Source: Apis mellifera
Lineage: Eukaryota; Arthropoda; Insecta; Hymenoptera; Apidae
DNA: 64,000 bases
NCBI RefSeq assembly: GCF_003254395.2
Contig: NC_037643.1
Span: 14,931,463-14,995,462, forward strand
Direction of reading: 5' to 3'
Part shown: positions 14,050 through 26,599 of the stretch, in pieces
How positions within the stretch are numbered: position 1 is the first letter of the stretch
How the letters are laid out: every line of letters begins with the position of its first letter
Notes under the pieces: generated by a model
The model's input: the letters and a program-made list of their open reading frames with translations, nothing else
The model's database searches: none
What the model was told of the DNA's origin: nothing
Made by a program: the position numbers and the translations under genes

Positions 14050-14240
14050 TTCCATAAAACGATCGATGTAATCGGCCCCTGGGGAAGTTAAAGCGGCTAA
14101 GGGCGCGGTGCACCCTGCGAGCTGAAAAGAGCGAGCTAAGCCAAAAGATTCGCTGCGATGGAGAATAGGCGCCATAGCTTTTCACGACTGCGCCCGCCGC
14201 TCCCCGGACACCGCTTCCCTTGAAATATCGCCGTGACTAG
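14050..14240. other. GC-rich island of complex sequence
   Basis: This block has much higher GC than its surroundings and no simple repeats or protein-like frame. It could be a conserved noncoding element or a weak promoter. I see nothing decisive. Confidence 0.2.
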
Positions 14241-16989
14241 ACGTAAATTCGTCCATCATAAATAACAATCGTGAGAATTCCTACGGCGTCATAGACCGTT
14301 GCACTTAACCCCCTCCTCTCTCATCCTCCTTTTCCCCTCTCCTAGTTCGAATCGAACTATCGTGAAAAATTTTTCGTACGATATTTCGCGTGAAATATAT
14401 TTCGTAATGGTATTAATAACGTTCGATAACGTTGAACATGTGGCGTGCGCTTGTCAAATAACAAACGATACATGGCGCACGATAATTGCGTAACTGTGTC
14501 CCATTAAACTTTCCTATTATTAAATATAATCGAAATTTTATAAACACAACTCAATTTCGAATACGATACAATTTTTTTTCAACGATATTATTAAAAATCT
14601 AAATCTAAATAAAATTTCAATATTTTAATAATAATTCAAAATAATAACGATTACATCATTGATCCCCCCAAATCGAATAAAATAAAGTTTTAAAAATATT
14701 AAATTTAAACGAAGTACTATTATTTCTTTTTTTTTTTTAATTTTTATTCCATCAAACGTTGGTTCTGGATACTTTCGCCCAAGTTCGGTGTTGGAGAACC
14801 GATATTGACGAACTTTGGGGAATTGGCAGGAATCGATTAGCGGTGTGAGGTGACACATGAATCGTGGAGGCAAGTCACGTCAAGAAAATGAAAGGCTACG
14901 CCTGTAATAAATAGAAAGGAGCACGAAATATTAATAAATTTCTTTTCAACAAAATTTTCTGTATCGCGTTTTCCTGGCACATTTCTTGTTTATTATTCAC
15001 CTGGATTCTATTATAATATAAATTAGAAATGCATTTATCTACTTCTCGAACCATATATTTTTAAATTAATTATAAAAATAGCAATTTTTCTCTCTTCAAA
15101 GATATAATTCACGATGACTCTTTGAATACGTATGACGAATAAAAAAAAAATGCCGTATATCTTTTACTCTCTTTTTTTTTTCCCTCAATAAATTCGGAAA
15201 AATATCTTAACGTCTCGATACCGATCGAGAAGAATCGTTGGCGGGGGAAAAAAGTTAATATATCCCGTTATATTTCCGCGAAGGAAGTTCCGACCGATTC
15301 ATCTTGCGACTTACGACTCGTATAATCCCCTATCCTGCATCGCTTCTTGCACCCGTGAAAGGAAATTCATAAATTTCAACTCGTTCCATCCGCCCGTATA
15401 AATCTGGTGACCAAGAGATTCCTCTTAAAAATTGATCAAAAATTGATCGAGAAATTTTTTCCCGACAAATTTTCCTGCAATTAATTATTATTATTATTGT
15501 TAAGTTAGTTGTACGTATTCGAGCGTTACATATAAATTTTTCGAAACTGCGCATGCGCGTAGATTATCTCGGTCGGTATGTACGAACGAACATAGGTACA
15601 ATAGAAATAGATTTAGAATAGGCTATCCATCATCTAAAAATTTCAATCTATCAAACTTTCCATCTCCCTCTATCGTCGAATTTTCGTACATATTTCCCCG
15701 ATTCGAATGTTTATTCGAAAAGAAAAAAAAAAGAAACGTAAACAAAAATGGAAAAGAAAGAGTTATAATAAATTAGATTCGTATGTAATTCATTTCGTCG
15801 TTGGAAAAATGTTAAAAAGTTGAACTGAGTTTTGTTATCGTCGTCCAAGAATGGAAGAAATTCTTCAATCAGTGATTTTTCTCGATTTTATGCAACACGA
15901 TGGATCGATAATTTATACGCAACCTGTATTTTTAACTTTCACCTTCATAAAATATGTTCCATGTTTTCTTCTCTCTCTCTTTTAAAATTGTGCAAAAAAA
16001 AAAAATTGAAACAATAATTAGATATTTCGAAAATATTTCCAATTATTATTATTCTAATTGTCAGAATGATGAATCAGAAAAGAAAAAATAATTCAAAGTG
16101 ATCCAACCTTGAAATCGCAAAATTCCATAAAGTTGAAGGGATTGCAAAGAATTCCTTGGAACGAAAATCGCGCTGCAGACTTGTGACGCCCTACTGAAAT
16201 AATACCTGCCCGATATTGGAACATTTTGAAACGTAATAAATGCCATTTGTCGATCGATCGATCGTTTCTACCCTTTCATTCTTTCGGAATAAGATGAATG
16301 GGAGGTGTTGCGACGACATTTTGGAGGGAGAGGGGAAAAAAAGAGGATATTATTACTTAAGACAAACATTATCCCGAAGAATGACGGGAGGGAGGGGGAA
16401 AGAAGATGTTGAAATGCCAAGTCCTCTTTAAGCGCCATCTATACCCCCACCTTTCTCCTTTCCTCTTCCCTGCGTTCCTCGCCTTTTGCCCGAAACGATT
16501 CTTATAAAAAAAAAAAAAATCCGACGTTTCATCGAGCTAACCAAATAATTCAATTCCTCCTGGAACGATTTAAATTAACGAATTAACGCAATCTGGATTG
16601 AAAATATTTTTGGATATACTTTTCGAGAAGTTGGTTGATGATACAGGATAAAGAAGTTATATGGACAACTTGTTCAGTCGTAATAATAAAGTTTGGAATA
16701 GCGTAACCAAGTTTCTATTTCTTTAGTTAGAATTCTATTTTAATTTTGCCTCGCAATTATAACCGTATTTATATATACGAAACGAGCGAATCGAATGAAC
16801 CATTCGTAAGGGAAAAAAGAACGGACTTGAATATAAACACGGTTTATTGGCGACCTCGACCTCGAGAATGACAGCACTTGTCCGAAAAGATGAGAAAAAT
16901 CCAAAGATTTTTCGCGAATCCGTAAATGGAGGATTCGAGGGGAGGAATGAAATTCGTGACACGCGTATAAAGGATGGGGCGGATAAGAC

Positions 16990-17280
16990 GGAAAGCAACA
17001 AGAGTCGTCTGTCTGGACGACGATGGAACGAAAAGAAGCCGGCTTAAATTACAAAGTCAATGGACGAGCAGCGTGGAGAAAAAGATTTTTCTTTTTATCC
17101 CTTTTCACTGGTTTACATTTTAAACGGAATAGCGGAGGCCAACCGAAAACCACGAACCATCCATTGCTGACGTAGTTACAAATAAAAACCTAGCTGTCCA
17201 CGTTCGTGAACATACACCAGTGGCCCGTAATAGCGCCTCTTATCGCGGTTTTACCGTTTTTTTCCAACGGCCGCCGTGAG
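16990..17280. other. Complex-sequence block, possible conserved noncoding element
   Basis: Between AT-rich flanks lies about 290 bp of non-repetitive sequence without a protein-like frame. It is listed only because its texture differs from the surrounding DNA and matches that of other candidate regulatory blocks in the window. Confidence 0.2.
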
Positions 17281-17420
17281 ATTCCCCCTCCCTCTCGTAG
17301 AAGCGAGCTTGACGGAAAGGAAACGGTTACAATCGACCTCTCGAACGTTTTTTCCCTACTCTATTAAAACGGACGTGTCTCGAGAATTCGAAGCTTTTAA
17401 TTTATTTCTTCGAGAATCGT

Positions 17421-17423
17421 ATG

Positions 17424-17462
<39 letters not shown>
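17421..17462. repeat. (TA)n microsatellite
   Basis: An ATGTATGTAT lead-in is followed by an uninterrupted TA run. Confidence 0.95.
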
Positions 17463-17466
<4 letters not shown>

Positions 17467-18800
17467 GTTATAATATATATTATTACGATAGAACAACTGG
17501 TTTGGCTGAATAAATATTTACATTTAATAAAACGTGTAATTGCACGTGTCTGTTATAAAACAGTTTGAAGAGTGTGTGCGAAAGAGAACAAATAGGTAAG
17601 AAAACAATTTAAACATGAAATAGTGCCTCTGGCAACATTCAAAAATAAAACTACAAATAAAATTGTGTAATTTCAATGAACTTTGAAATATCTGTTTAAC
17701 AATTATAAATAACTTTTTGAGAATAACACTTTTGTTTAGAATTCTTGAATTCTACCTTCAACGTGACGCTTTATTAATAGATGGAGAAGAAATTAATAAG
17801 CGGAAAAATAAAATTGGAATTGACTTGAAATAAATTAGGGAAAACAGGATTACATTTTTTTTTTTTTTAAGCAAATAATCTTTCGAGTGACGATATATAC
17901 ATTCTTGAGTCATCTTTATAGAGAAATTACACAAATTACAAGTTGGAGAATAAAAATTGGAATGGAAATAAACTTGAAGTATAATTTTCTTCAATCGAGT
18001 GATGGGAATAATGATTAATTCTTCGAGATTAATTGATCGAAATCGATTTTTCTTTTTTTTTAATATTGTTCGCAACTGATTCCACGTTGGGGGAGGGACA
18101 TATATATATATATTTCTTTTTCATTTTTATACATCGCCTCCCGCAATTACTGATGAGTTGGCGAGAATCCAATTGGTCGAATGCTTTCTGGAACATCTTT
18201 TGCCCGTTTGTATCAACTTGCAACTTGATGAATACAGATTTTAGAATCATTTCAAGCTTTAAATTCGTATGTAAACAAATTTATATAAAAAAAAAAAATA
18301 ATTCTTCAAGAATCGAAAGATCTTTGAAAATTCCATTTCTATAAAAAAAAAATTATAAAAAATCGAAACCTTTTTTTTTTACAATCTTAAAACAATTACG
18401 TGATCCAAAATGGCATAAAAACAATTCTTCGATTTTTCCAATTCCGTAAAAATTCAAGTCACTCTCGCGTAAAAGCGCGTTTTAACATTTTAATTTATTA
18501 ATCGTCGTTTCGAACGACATTCGAAATTATCGATTTTCTCCTTTTCTTCCTTTTTCACAATTATTCCTCGTTTAATTAAACATTACCGCGGGAAACGCGG
18601 CATTTTCAAGTAATTTACAATATGGAATGGCTACGAGGGAAAATTTGAAACGAAAATTCGCTACGAGGGAAATAATAATAATATCGGTGTGGAAAAATGT
18701 ATTATGTTTCACGATTTTTTTTTTAAATAATACTGCGAAAAATTTCGAGTCCATTAGATGGGGAAAAAAATAAAATTCGATTTCGGTGAATAACCGTCGA

Positions 18801-18802
<2 letters not shown>

Positions 18803-18838
<36 letters not shown>
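18803..18838. repeat. (TA)n microsatellite
   Basis: Uninterrupted TA dinucleotide run of about 35 bp in AT-rich noncoding DNA. Confidence 0.95.
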
Positions 18839-18841
<3 letters not shown>

Positions 18842-19148
18842 TCGTGTAATCAGCGATATCCGGTTCTAAAGTCTATTAGCGACGCGATATAGATGGGGAT
18901 TCAATTTTAGCCAGGTAAGGCTGTAATAGATTTCGAACCGAAATTTATTATTGACAAGGATCCACAAGGTCGAAATTAAAACTGCACCGCGAAATCTTCT
19001 CGTTTCCCGTATTTAATTGCGAAAGAAAGGATGCAAGGATTAGTAGAATTCTATTCTTGAGAAATCGTGGAAAACAATGCGAATAAATATCACTTTGTTT
19101 CACATTCATTTAATAACACGTTTCGTCGTATGATTCAAAAATAATCAA

Positions 19149-19570
19149 ACTCTTTCTCTTTCTCCGTCTCTGTATTTATCTCTATCTCTTTTTCTTTCTC
19201 TATCTCTTTCTCTTTCTCTGTGTCTCTTCCTCTATCTCTTTCTCTGTCTCTGTTCTTTTCTTTATCTCTTTCTCTTTCTCTGTCTCTTTATCTTTATCTC
19301 TATCTTTGTCTTTCTCTCGGTTTCTGTCTCCGTCTCTTTATCTTTATCTCTATCTCTGTCTCTCGCTCGATCTGTCTTTATCTTTCGCTTGGTCTGTTTC
19401 TGTCTTTGTCTTTCGCTCGGTCTGTCTCTATCTTTGTCTTTCGCTCGGTCTGTCTCCAACTTTGTCTTTCGCTCGGTCTGTCTTTGTCTCTTTATCTTTA
19501 TCTCTATCTCTGTCTCTCGCTCGGTCTGTCTTTGTCTTTCGCTCGGTCTGTCTCCGTCTCTGTCTCTCTT
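19149..19570 (+). repeat. Pyrimidine-rich compound microsatellite/minisatellite
   Basis: About 420 bp of almost pure pyrimidine sequence is built from TCTTTC, TCTC and TCTG words. From about 19365 to 19560 it contains a higher-order unit, CTTTCGCTCGGTCTGTC, repeated several times. Open frames through it read as Ser/Leu or Arg/Asp/Lys repeats and are not genes. Strand asymmetry could allow triplex (H-DNA) structure. Confidence 0.9.
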
Positions 19571-20439
19571 AAGATAGGAAAAGTGTCGCGTATAACCAGA
19601 GCGCAATATTCACATTCGGACGTAATACGAAACGCGCTAAATATTATTAATTAATTTCGAAGCATCACTTCGATAAATACACGCTTGCCTAACGGGTCAT
19701 ATAGGATATCGAAATATTTGTAAAATCGCGCGCCCTTTTTCCTTCGAACGAGTACCGATAAATTACACGATTTAACTCGCGTATTTACGCGTAAATCGTT
19801 ATCGAGTTGTCATATCGATTCGTTGATAATGATAATAAATAATTCGAAAGAAGAAACGCGGTGATTTCCATCTTCTTGCATGCATCTGACGTATCGATGG
19901 AGAAAAACTTGTATGATGACATATAAAAAGACTTTATTTCATCTTGATTACACAAGATACATCTTTTTACACATTTGTGATGCGAAGAAAGGAAATCCAA
20001 CGACGTACACGTATTTTTGTATTTTGATTCACTTTACCTACGTTAATTATAATTAAAAGATATTAAACGCTTGGTAGATTTTCTCCAGCGAATGAAAAAG
20101 TAAAACAAACAATTATTGTTGTATTATCGATGATAATAAAAGATATAATATAATTTGCCTAATAAAACTGTAATCACAATCCAACAATTTAAATACTATT
20201 AAGAATCCTTAAAAATTAAAAAAATTCGACGATTTTATTATATATCCCAAATCGTATATCTTTCAATGTACCGAGTTATCGTTGGTAAAGAAGAGAGTGG
20301 TAGACTCTCGTTAATCGGCGCATCAATATTTCTCACAGGGTTTCTTATCCGATCCCGACGTCGAAATCCGATAACAAAGGAGGAAAGAGCCAATTCGCGA
20401 AGCGTGGTCGCTTATAATACGTTCCTCGACCCATTGTCT

Positions 20440-20965
20440 CGATGAAATAAAGAGAGAGGTTTTTCTATCAGGGCGGCGACAAACGTATCTCGAGAAGCGC
20501 GTCTCTCATCAGCCTCAGACCACTCTCCCTCTCTCTCTCTCTCCTACTCCCGTAACATGCGCGTAAGTGACTCGTTTTCGCTCCGACGGGAATGTTTGCA
20601 GAAGCCTGTGGGCTTCTTCTCTGCTCCGTCTCCGCGTCGAGAGTGGCCCTCGTCTGGCAGCGCAACGTCTCTTTCCTTCTCCTCCTCCCATCTCCTTTCC
20701 CCCACCCCACGTCTCTTTATTTCACGGTCTTATATAGAGATAAGAGCGCCACCGGAATAACGGTTCTTTATTATATACGGTAATAGGCGAAGTTCAAGCC
20801 TGCGGAGAACTTAACCGTGCCGCCCATTTTCCGCTGGATAAGATGCTTCCTTTTCCTTCTTCGCAGACGAGTTACGAGCTTCACACTGTCTCCGACTTTC
20901 GGCCCCTTGCGCACCTGCTTTCAAAGCTGTTCGCTAGGCAGCGTGTGTTGCGCGCATGCGCGTAA
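20440..20965. promoter_or_regulatory. GC/CT-rich island with NRF1/Ewg-type palindrome, possible promoter
   Basis: A GC-rich block with CT tracts at 20525-20545 ends in a perfect GCGCATGCGC palindrome at 20952-20961. That is the recognition sequence of NRF1, whose insect homologue is Erect wing. The texture resembles the presumed Dpr promoter near 27 kb. No exon is recognisable, so it could be an alternative or unrelated transcription start region. Confidence 0.3.
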
Positions 20966-22899
20966 AAGATAACAAGAGTCTCGCGGAGCGAGACAAATAG
21001 CGAGAGTTTGAACGATCGTTTTTAAACAATGATAATTCTCTCTCTCTCTTTAACCGTTATCGATGGAAGATCGATTATCGAACGAGTGAGAAATATTTTT
21101 TATTATTTCGTATTGCAACGTCAAATTTGAAGTAAATTTCTTTTATAAAACGTGATAATAAAGATCTACGTAACGTTCCTCTCTTATTTTTACTCGTAGA
21201 ACATTTCATCCGGGCACGCTCCGTACAAATATGAATACCTTTGTCCTGAACTCGGATTTAACTATGCCAAAAATCAATTTTAAAAATTTTTTACTATTTA
21301 AAATAGTTAAATATACTATATTATTTTTTTTTAAATTATTATCCTGTGAATTGTATTATATTCAAGTATTAAGAATTCTCTAAAATAATTTTTATTATTA
21401 TGCTACTCGATTGCAACTTCAAATGAAAATTCCAACGAATGAAACGATACAAAATTACGAACGATTTTTGTTATTTACCCAATTAACTGCAAACTCTTTT
21501 CCAATAATCAAACAAAAATGTTTTTTAATTTTAATCGATATGGGCTATTACGTTCGAAAAGGAAAAGGCAAAACAGCCTAGATCGAGTCTCCGGCACAAA
21601 GAGTCGGAAATGTGATTCGAGAATTGTGCACGGCAGAAGAAAGAAATAATAATAATAAAAGAATGGGAGAATTGAAAAAGGTACGATCCTTCAGCTATCT
21701 CAGATACTGCGTTCCTCATCGAACCACGTAGCAGCCTATTAATCGTTACGCGCAAATTGCGCACCGAGTTCTACGAAATTTAACGTGTAAAGGAACGGAT
21801 AATCCGCGCAAATCCCATTTCGAAGGTAACTAAGGCTACGCGCTCGTATCTTCGTGCGTGTATGTATAAGCGGTTCCGCAAGCAGTTTCATTAAAGATGA
21901 GATGGTGAATTATTCGCGGGCAAACAAATTCGTAAATGTAAAATCGGCGCGATCGGGGCAGGAATTTGGTTGAAATTCATTTTCAACGTTTGTCGGATGA
22001 TGGAATTCGAATTGCGCGCGTATTATTAAGAGGGTAGATTAAATCTTCCTTCTTTATTTCTTATTGATCGTTATCATTCATTCGTGGAAATTTTCGATCT
22101 ATTTTCTTGTTTTTTTTTCTCTCTCTCTCACAGTTTCTCAACACGAATATTCATCGCCAACAATGTGTAATCAAATTTTTTTATCGTCTGTGTTTTTCTT
22201 TTTTTTAGTAAAACACGTCCCGCTCTCAAAAATTTGTTTCGTACTTTTTGCTATTTATCTCGTCGAGAGAAAATTTTTAAAATTTTAAATATTCGTACTT
22301 ATATTCCTTCAACGCTTGTATTTGTTCGCACAATCACTCTTGTCGATTGAAAATACAATTTCTTCGAAGTAAATATATGTGTAAGATCCTCGAAAACGTT
22401 TAATCTTTGTAAAACACGAATTTGAGATAAACCGAAGACGTAAATGCGCGAACGAAATGGAGAGCTCGAATAAAAACTCGACGCATTCGACGGTACGACA
22501 CAGGCCTTCCCCCTCCACGGACCTTTCTTAAAGACCTCTACGTCCCTCTGTCGGCCGATTCCAGACTTACTTTTACTTACAATGGAATTCGGTGGGCTCC
22601 TCTTGCCGAAACGATCGATTAACGAACTCGAGCGTGCTAATTCGCGAGCCGCGGGGATATCGTTAAAAGTTAGGAGGGTTAAACGAAGGAGATTGTATAA
22701 TATAACGAAAGATTGTCCGCGCGACGATATGAAAGAGAATCTTGCGCCCGTTGATATTTCAATTTGTTAACGCGATAAGGCAATCCCGACTTGGTTGGAA
22801 ATTAGATTTTATCCGGAAAGAGAGAGAAGAGTGTAACAAACGAAACACCTTCTCTCTCGACCCGAAGTTAAAAAAATAGAAAAAGAAAGGATCGAACCA

Positions 22900-23080
22900 G
22901 AAGCCTTCGCTCAACCGTTAATGGATGCTATACCATGGGCGGACATTCGAGCAATCCATCTTTGAATAAGAATAACGAAGTGGCTGATTCCAGTCAGACG
23001 GAATTAATGAATTCCATTAACTTTGAAGAAGGTGCCCGGAGGAAAATAGCTGGATGCGGCCGTGGATGATATAACCCGGC
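22900..23080. other. Complex-sequence block, possible conserved noncoding element
   Basis: About 180 bp of non-repetitive, GC-balanced sequence without a protein-like frame. It was checked for a tRNA because it contains a GGTTCGATCC-like string on the minus strand, but no cloverleaf can be drawn. Confidence 0.2.
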
Positions 23081-23400
23081 GTTAAGGGGAATACGGAACG
23101 TCCTTCGAGAGTCGAAAGAGAAAAAACCGAGCGTTTAAGATATACCCGTCGCGATTCGCAATTTCGCCTGCGCGCCTCGGCTCGGTTGTGTCGGTAACTC
23201 GATATATGCCGTATAACTGACTCGATGCGAGTATCGTAACATTGCTTGTGTCGAATATTACAATGTTTCTCGTGGTGAAATATCCAAATATTTTGTATTA
23301 TTATCACATTGAAATTAAACCGTTTTCCTTCTGAAAGGAAAACAATATATCTTCGAAACTATAATTCGATCGAAATTATTTATTTATATTATATCGATTT

Positions 23401-23668
23401 TAGATATTTATCCAATTTTATTCGTAGATTGAATTTCGAATTGTAATTATGCAATTTTCTTTTTTTAGAATTATCAAGATAATATTAAATTTGTAAATTT
23501 TAATCTATCCTTTCATATTTAATATTTTTCGATATTGATTTTAGATATTTATCCAATTTTATTCGTAGATTGAATTTCGAATTGTAATTATGCAATTTTC
23601 TTTTTTTAGAATTATCAAGATAATATTAAATTTTAATCTATCCTTTCATATTTAATATTTTTCGATAA
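23401..23668 (+). repeat. Two-copy tandem repeat, period 141 bp
   Basis: The segment starting TAGATATTTATCCAATTTTA at 23401 repeats almost perfectly at 23542. The second copy lacks a short GTAAATTT-like insertion and otherwise matches for about 120 bp. The high identity indicates a recent duplication. It is noncoding and AT-rich. Confidence 0.9.
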
Positions 23669-26599
23669 GAATATTGATCGAATTAAGTCGAACTCCAACT
23701 TTGATTCGATCGAATCGGAATTAGTTTCTGGATTTGATATCGAATATTAACGAAAAGTGTCTTACTTCCCCTTTAAGGGATCGAGGAAGGACGGAGCGAC
23801 GTATCCGCGATTTCGTGTTATCCTCGTTCGAAATTCTGAGACGATCGAAAGGAGGGAATTTAACGATTGGACGAGTTCGGCTCGCGCCGAAGATTACTCG
23901 ACGCGTCGTCGTCGATCCTCGAGCGCTGCTTTCACGAGATTAAAACGAAAGGCAATTAGCGAAGGGCCGCGCGAGGCTCGTAATTAAAGCGTAGAAAATC
24001 CCCCGCGTGTGTATATCCAATTCATTTCCACATACGTCGAAAGATATTATATATCCGTTTTTCTCCCGGTCGACTCGAGACGATATATTCCGTACACGCT
24101 CGATGAATTTCTCACGGCTCACTCGAAACGATTTCATCCGCGCGAAATTAACTTAATATAAAAAAAACTTTTATATCTTGTATACCTACTTAAAGGCTCT
24201 ATATAAAGAAAGAAAATTCGTCGAAACGTTCGACTCCGTGTTGTTGTTTCGCGCGATGTTTTTATTAAGCATTCGCCCTTTGTCAAGGACAAGTAAACAC
24301 TCTTTCGCCTCTCTCATTTCGACAGCAAACTTTTTTCCTTAGATTCCTGTCAATGTAACTCGCTCTTACCATTCTTCCTCTCTTTATTTATTTATCTATT
24401 CAGTCAATTTCTTCGCTAATCTCGTTCCACGTTTGCAAAAATTTTTAAAATAATAATTCCCACGAAACTCGCACCCAAGATGGTGCGATCCTCGATCTAA
24501 TTTGAGATAAGAAAATCTATGTATATTGTTTGAAGTAAAGATTGTACGTAAGAGAGGTTGGTTAATTTATTTTGAAAGAAGATCGAATCCGTGGAAAATT
24601 AAAAATTCAGCGACAAATTTACACTTTTCGCTTCGATTAATCGTACGATTAATGCGAGGTTGTAGGGGATATAATTTCCACTAATGAACGAACGCAATCT
24701 TCGAAGGTCTAAATTTTTATCGAGGAATTTTGATCTGGGAAACGAGAAGCATTAAAGCTGTGCAGTCCGGTTTCATCCATCCGTCGGATTCGTCGGATTG
24801 AAATCTTCGCTCGTTCGAGCGAATACTACTTGCCCCTGCGAAAGAAGACGTAAAAACTTCAAAGAAATAACCTCTTTGGCGGTGCCTATTTATCGCGATT
24901 TTCTTTCCAGCATTCTAAGAATGTTCTCTAATATCGGCTCTCGTAAAAATCCTGCTTCGAAAGTACATATATATATATGAGCACATAAATACGACATTTC
25001 GGATTCATTTGGAACATTATATCGCAGCATACTTTTATGTTATTGTTAATGGAACGATAAATATAGAAAAACTGTCAACAACGAATATTCGAATACTTTT
25101 TATCAACCGCGTAAATTGAATCTTGAAGCGTTCGAATTCGATGGCTCTCGTTATATATTCGGATAAAATCGAAATTATTACTCCCTGTTCGAGTTCTCGA
25201 GAATTTTTGGATCGGTTCTCTTCTCCTTTTGTTTTTTTTTCCCCCGTCTTTTTTGACAAAGCCGTGGAATCTCGCCGTTAAATCTCCGCCCCCTCCTTTT
25301 TTATCCTCTGCCGGTAATTCGAATGAAAGGCGGCGAGCAGCACTTGGTCGAAAAATCTAGAACGCGCGAATCGTTCCATCTATCGATCTCTTTCTCTCCG
25401 TACTTCTCGTTCTCCGTCGCGCTTCTTCCCCCACCCCTATCCTCTTCTTTTCCCCCACTCTTTTCATTTCGCTCCTTCCCGACGCGAGGACGAATTATAA
25501 AATAGCGTATCATCGGGCGCGTATTATCCTCCTATAAGTCCTCGAAATACTTTTTTGTGTACAATTTTAATGACTCGTTCGTGAGCTCTCGACGCGGACA
25601 TAAACCGTGCAAGTGTGCGAGAAGAATCGACTCGTTCCATCCCCCCTCTTTAACCGAGTATATGTATATGTATATATATATGTATGTATGGATTCTACGT
25701 GCGGGCAAGTTTTCGAGGATGTTCTCTCTCTCGTAACTCGATGCAAGTTTGAGGTAAAACGTAAATAGTTTGTTCGACGTTGTAGTAGGGAAAGTTGTTG
25801 AACGGGATTACAAACGACGAGAGATGTTATTATCTCGTAATTTTATCGTTATCTGCTTTGTTAAGCTTCGTTACTTGTGTGTAAAAAAATATCGTAAAAA
25901 AAAAAAAAAAAAAAAATAGAAATACAGATCGCGACCGATATAAAAGGTTTGAAACGAATGGGGCGAATTTGTAGCAACGGTGGAAAAACTCGTGAGTAGC
26001 GAAATTCATTCGTCGAGCATCGTCTACTGTTCGTTGATCTTTTGTTCCATCCGTGTTCCTGCGACCGTAAAAAAATTGAACGTGGAAAGCGATAGAAGTA
26101 ACGATTTCTACATCGGATGGAAAAATTGTACCGTTTCCTCGTCTTCTTCCTCCGCGAACAACACGTAGAAATAATTCAAGTTCATTTTCATTTCTTAATA
26201 AAAATAACGATGAAAAATAGTCGAGGAGGAGGAAATATTCTCGATCGCAAAAAAAAGTGGAACGAATTTCCATCGTGGGACCATATCACGGAACTTGGTG
26301 GAGGAAGTTGGCCGATTTAATAACCAGTGGTTAATATATACGATGAAAATCCCCTTTCGAGATACGTGGACCCATTTCGAAGCCTCTTCGATATATATAT
26401 ACACATCGATCAGACCGAGTCTCCATATTCGCGTTTTCCGCATGGCGAAACTCTACTCGGTCAGTAGTCAATTACACGGACCTTTTCTTCCTCCTCCTCC
26501 CCCCTATTTCTTTTTCAACAATCAATAATCGAAAATTCTTCCTCCTCCATATTTTCAATATATCCTAAAATCGATCGAGGAGAGAAAAAAAAAAGAAAG

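Noticed and set aside
22880..22990. Possible tRNA on the minus strand (GGTTCGATCC string)
   Set aside because: No matching A box, anticodon arm or acceptor stem could be formed.
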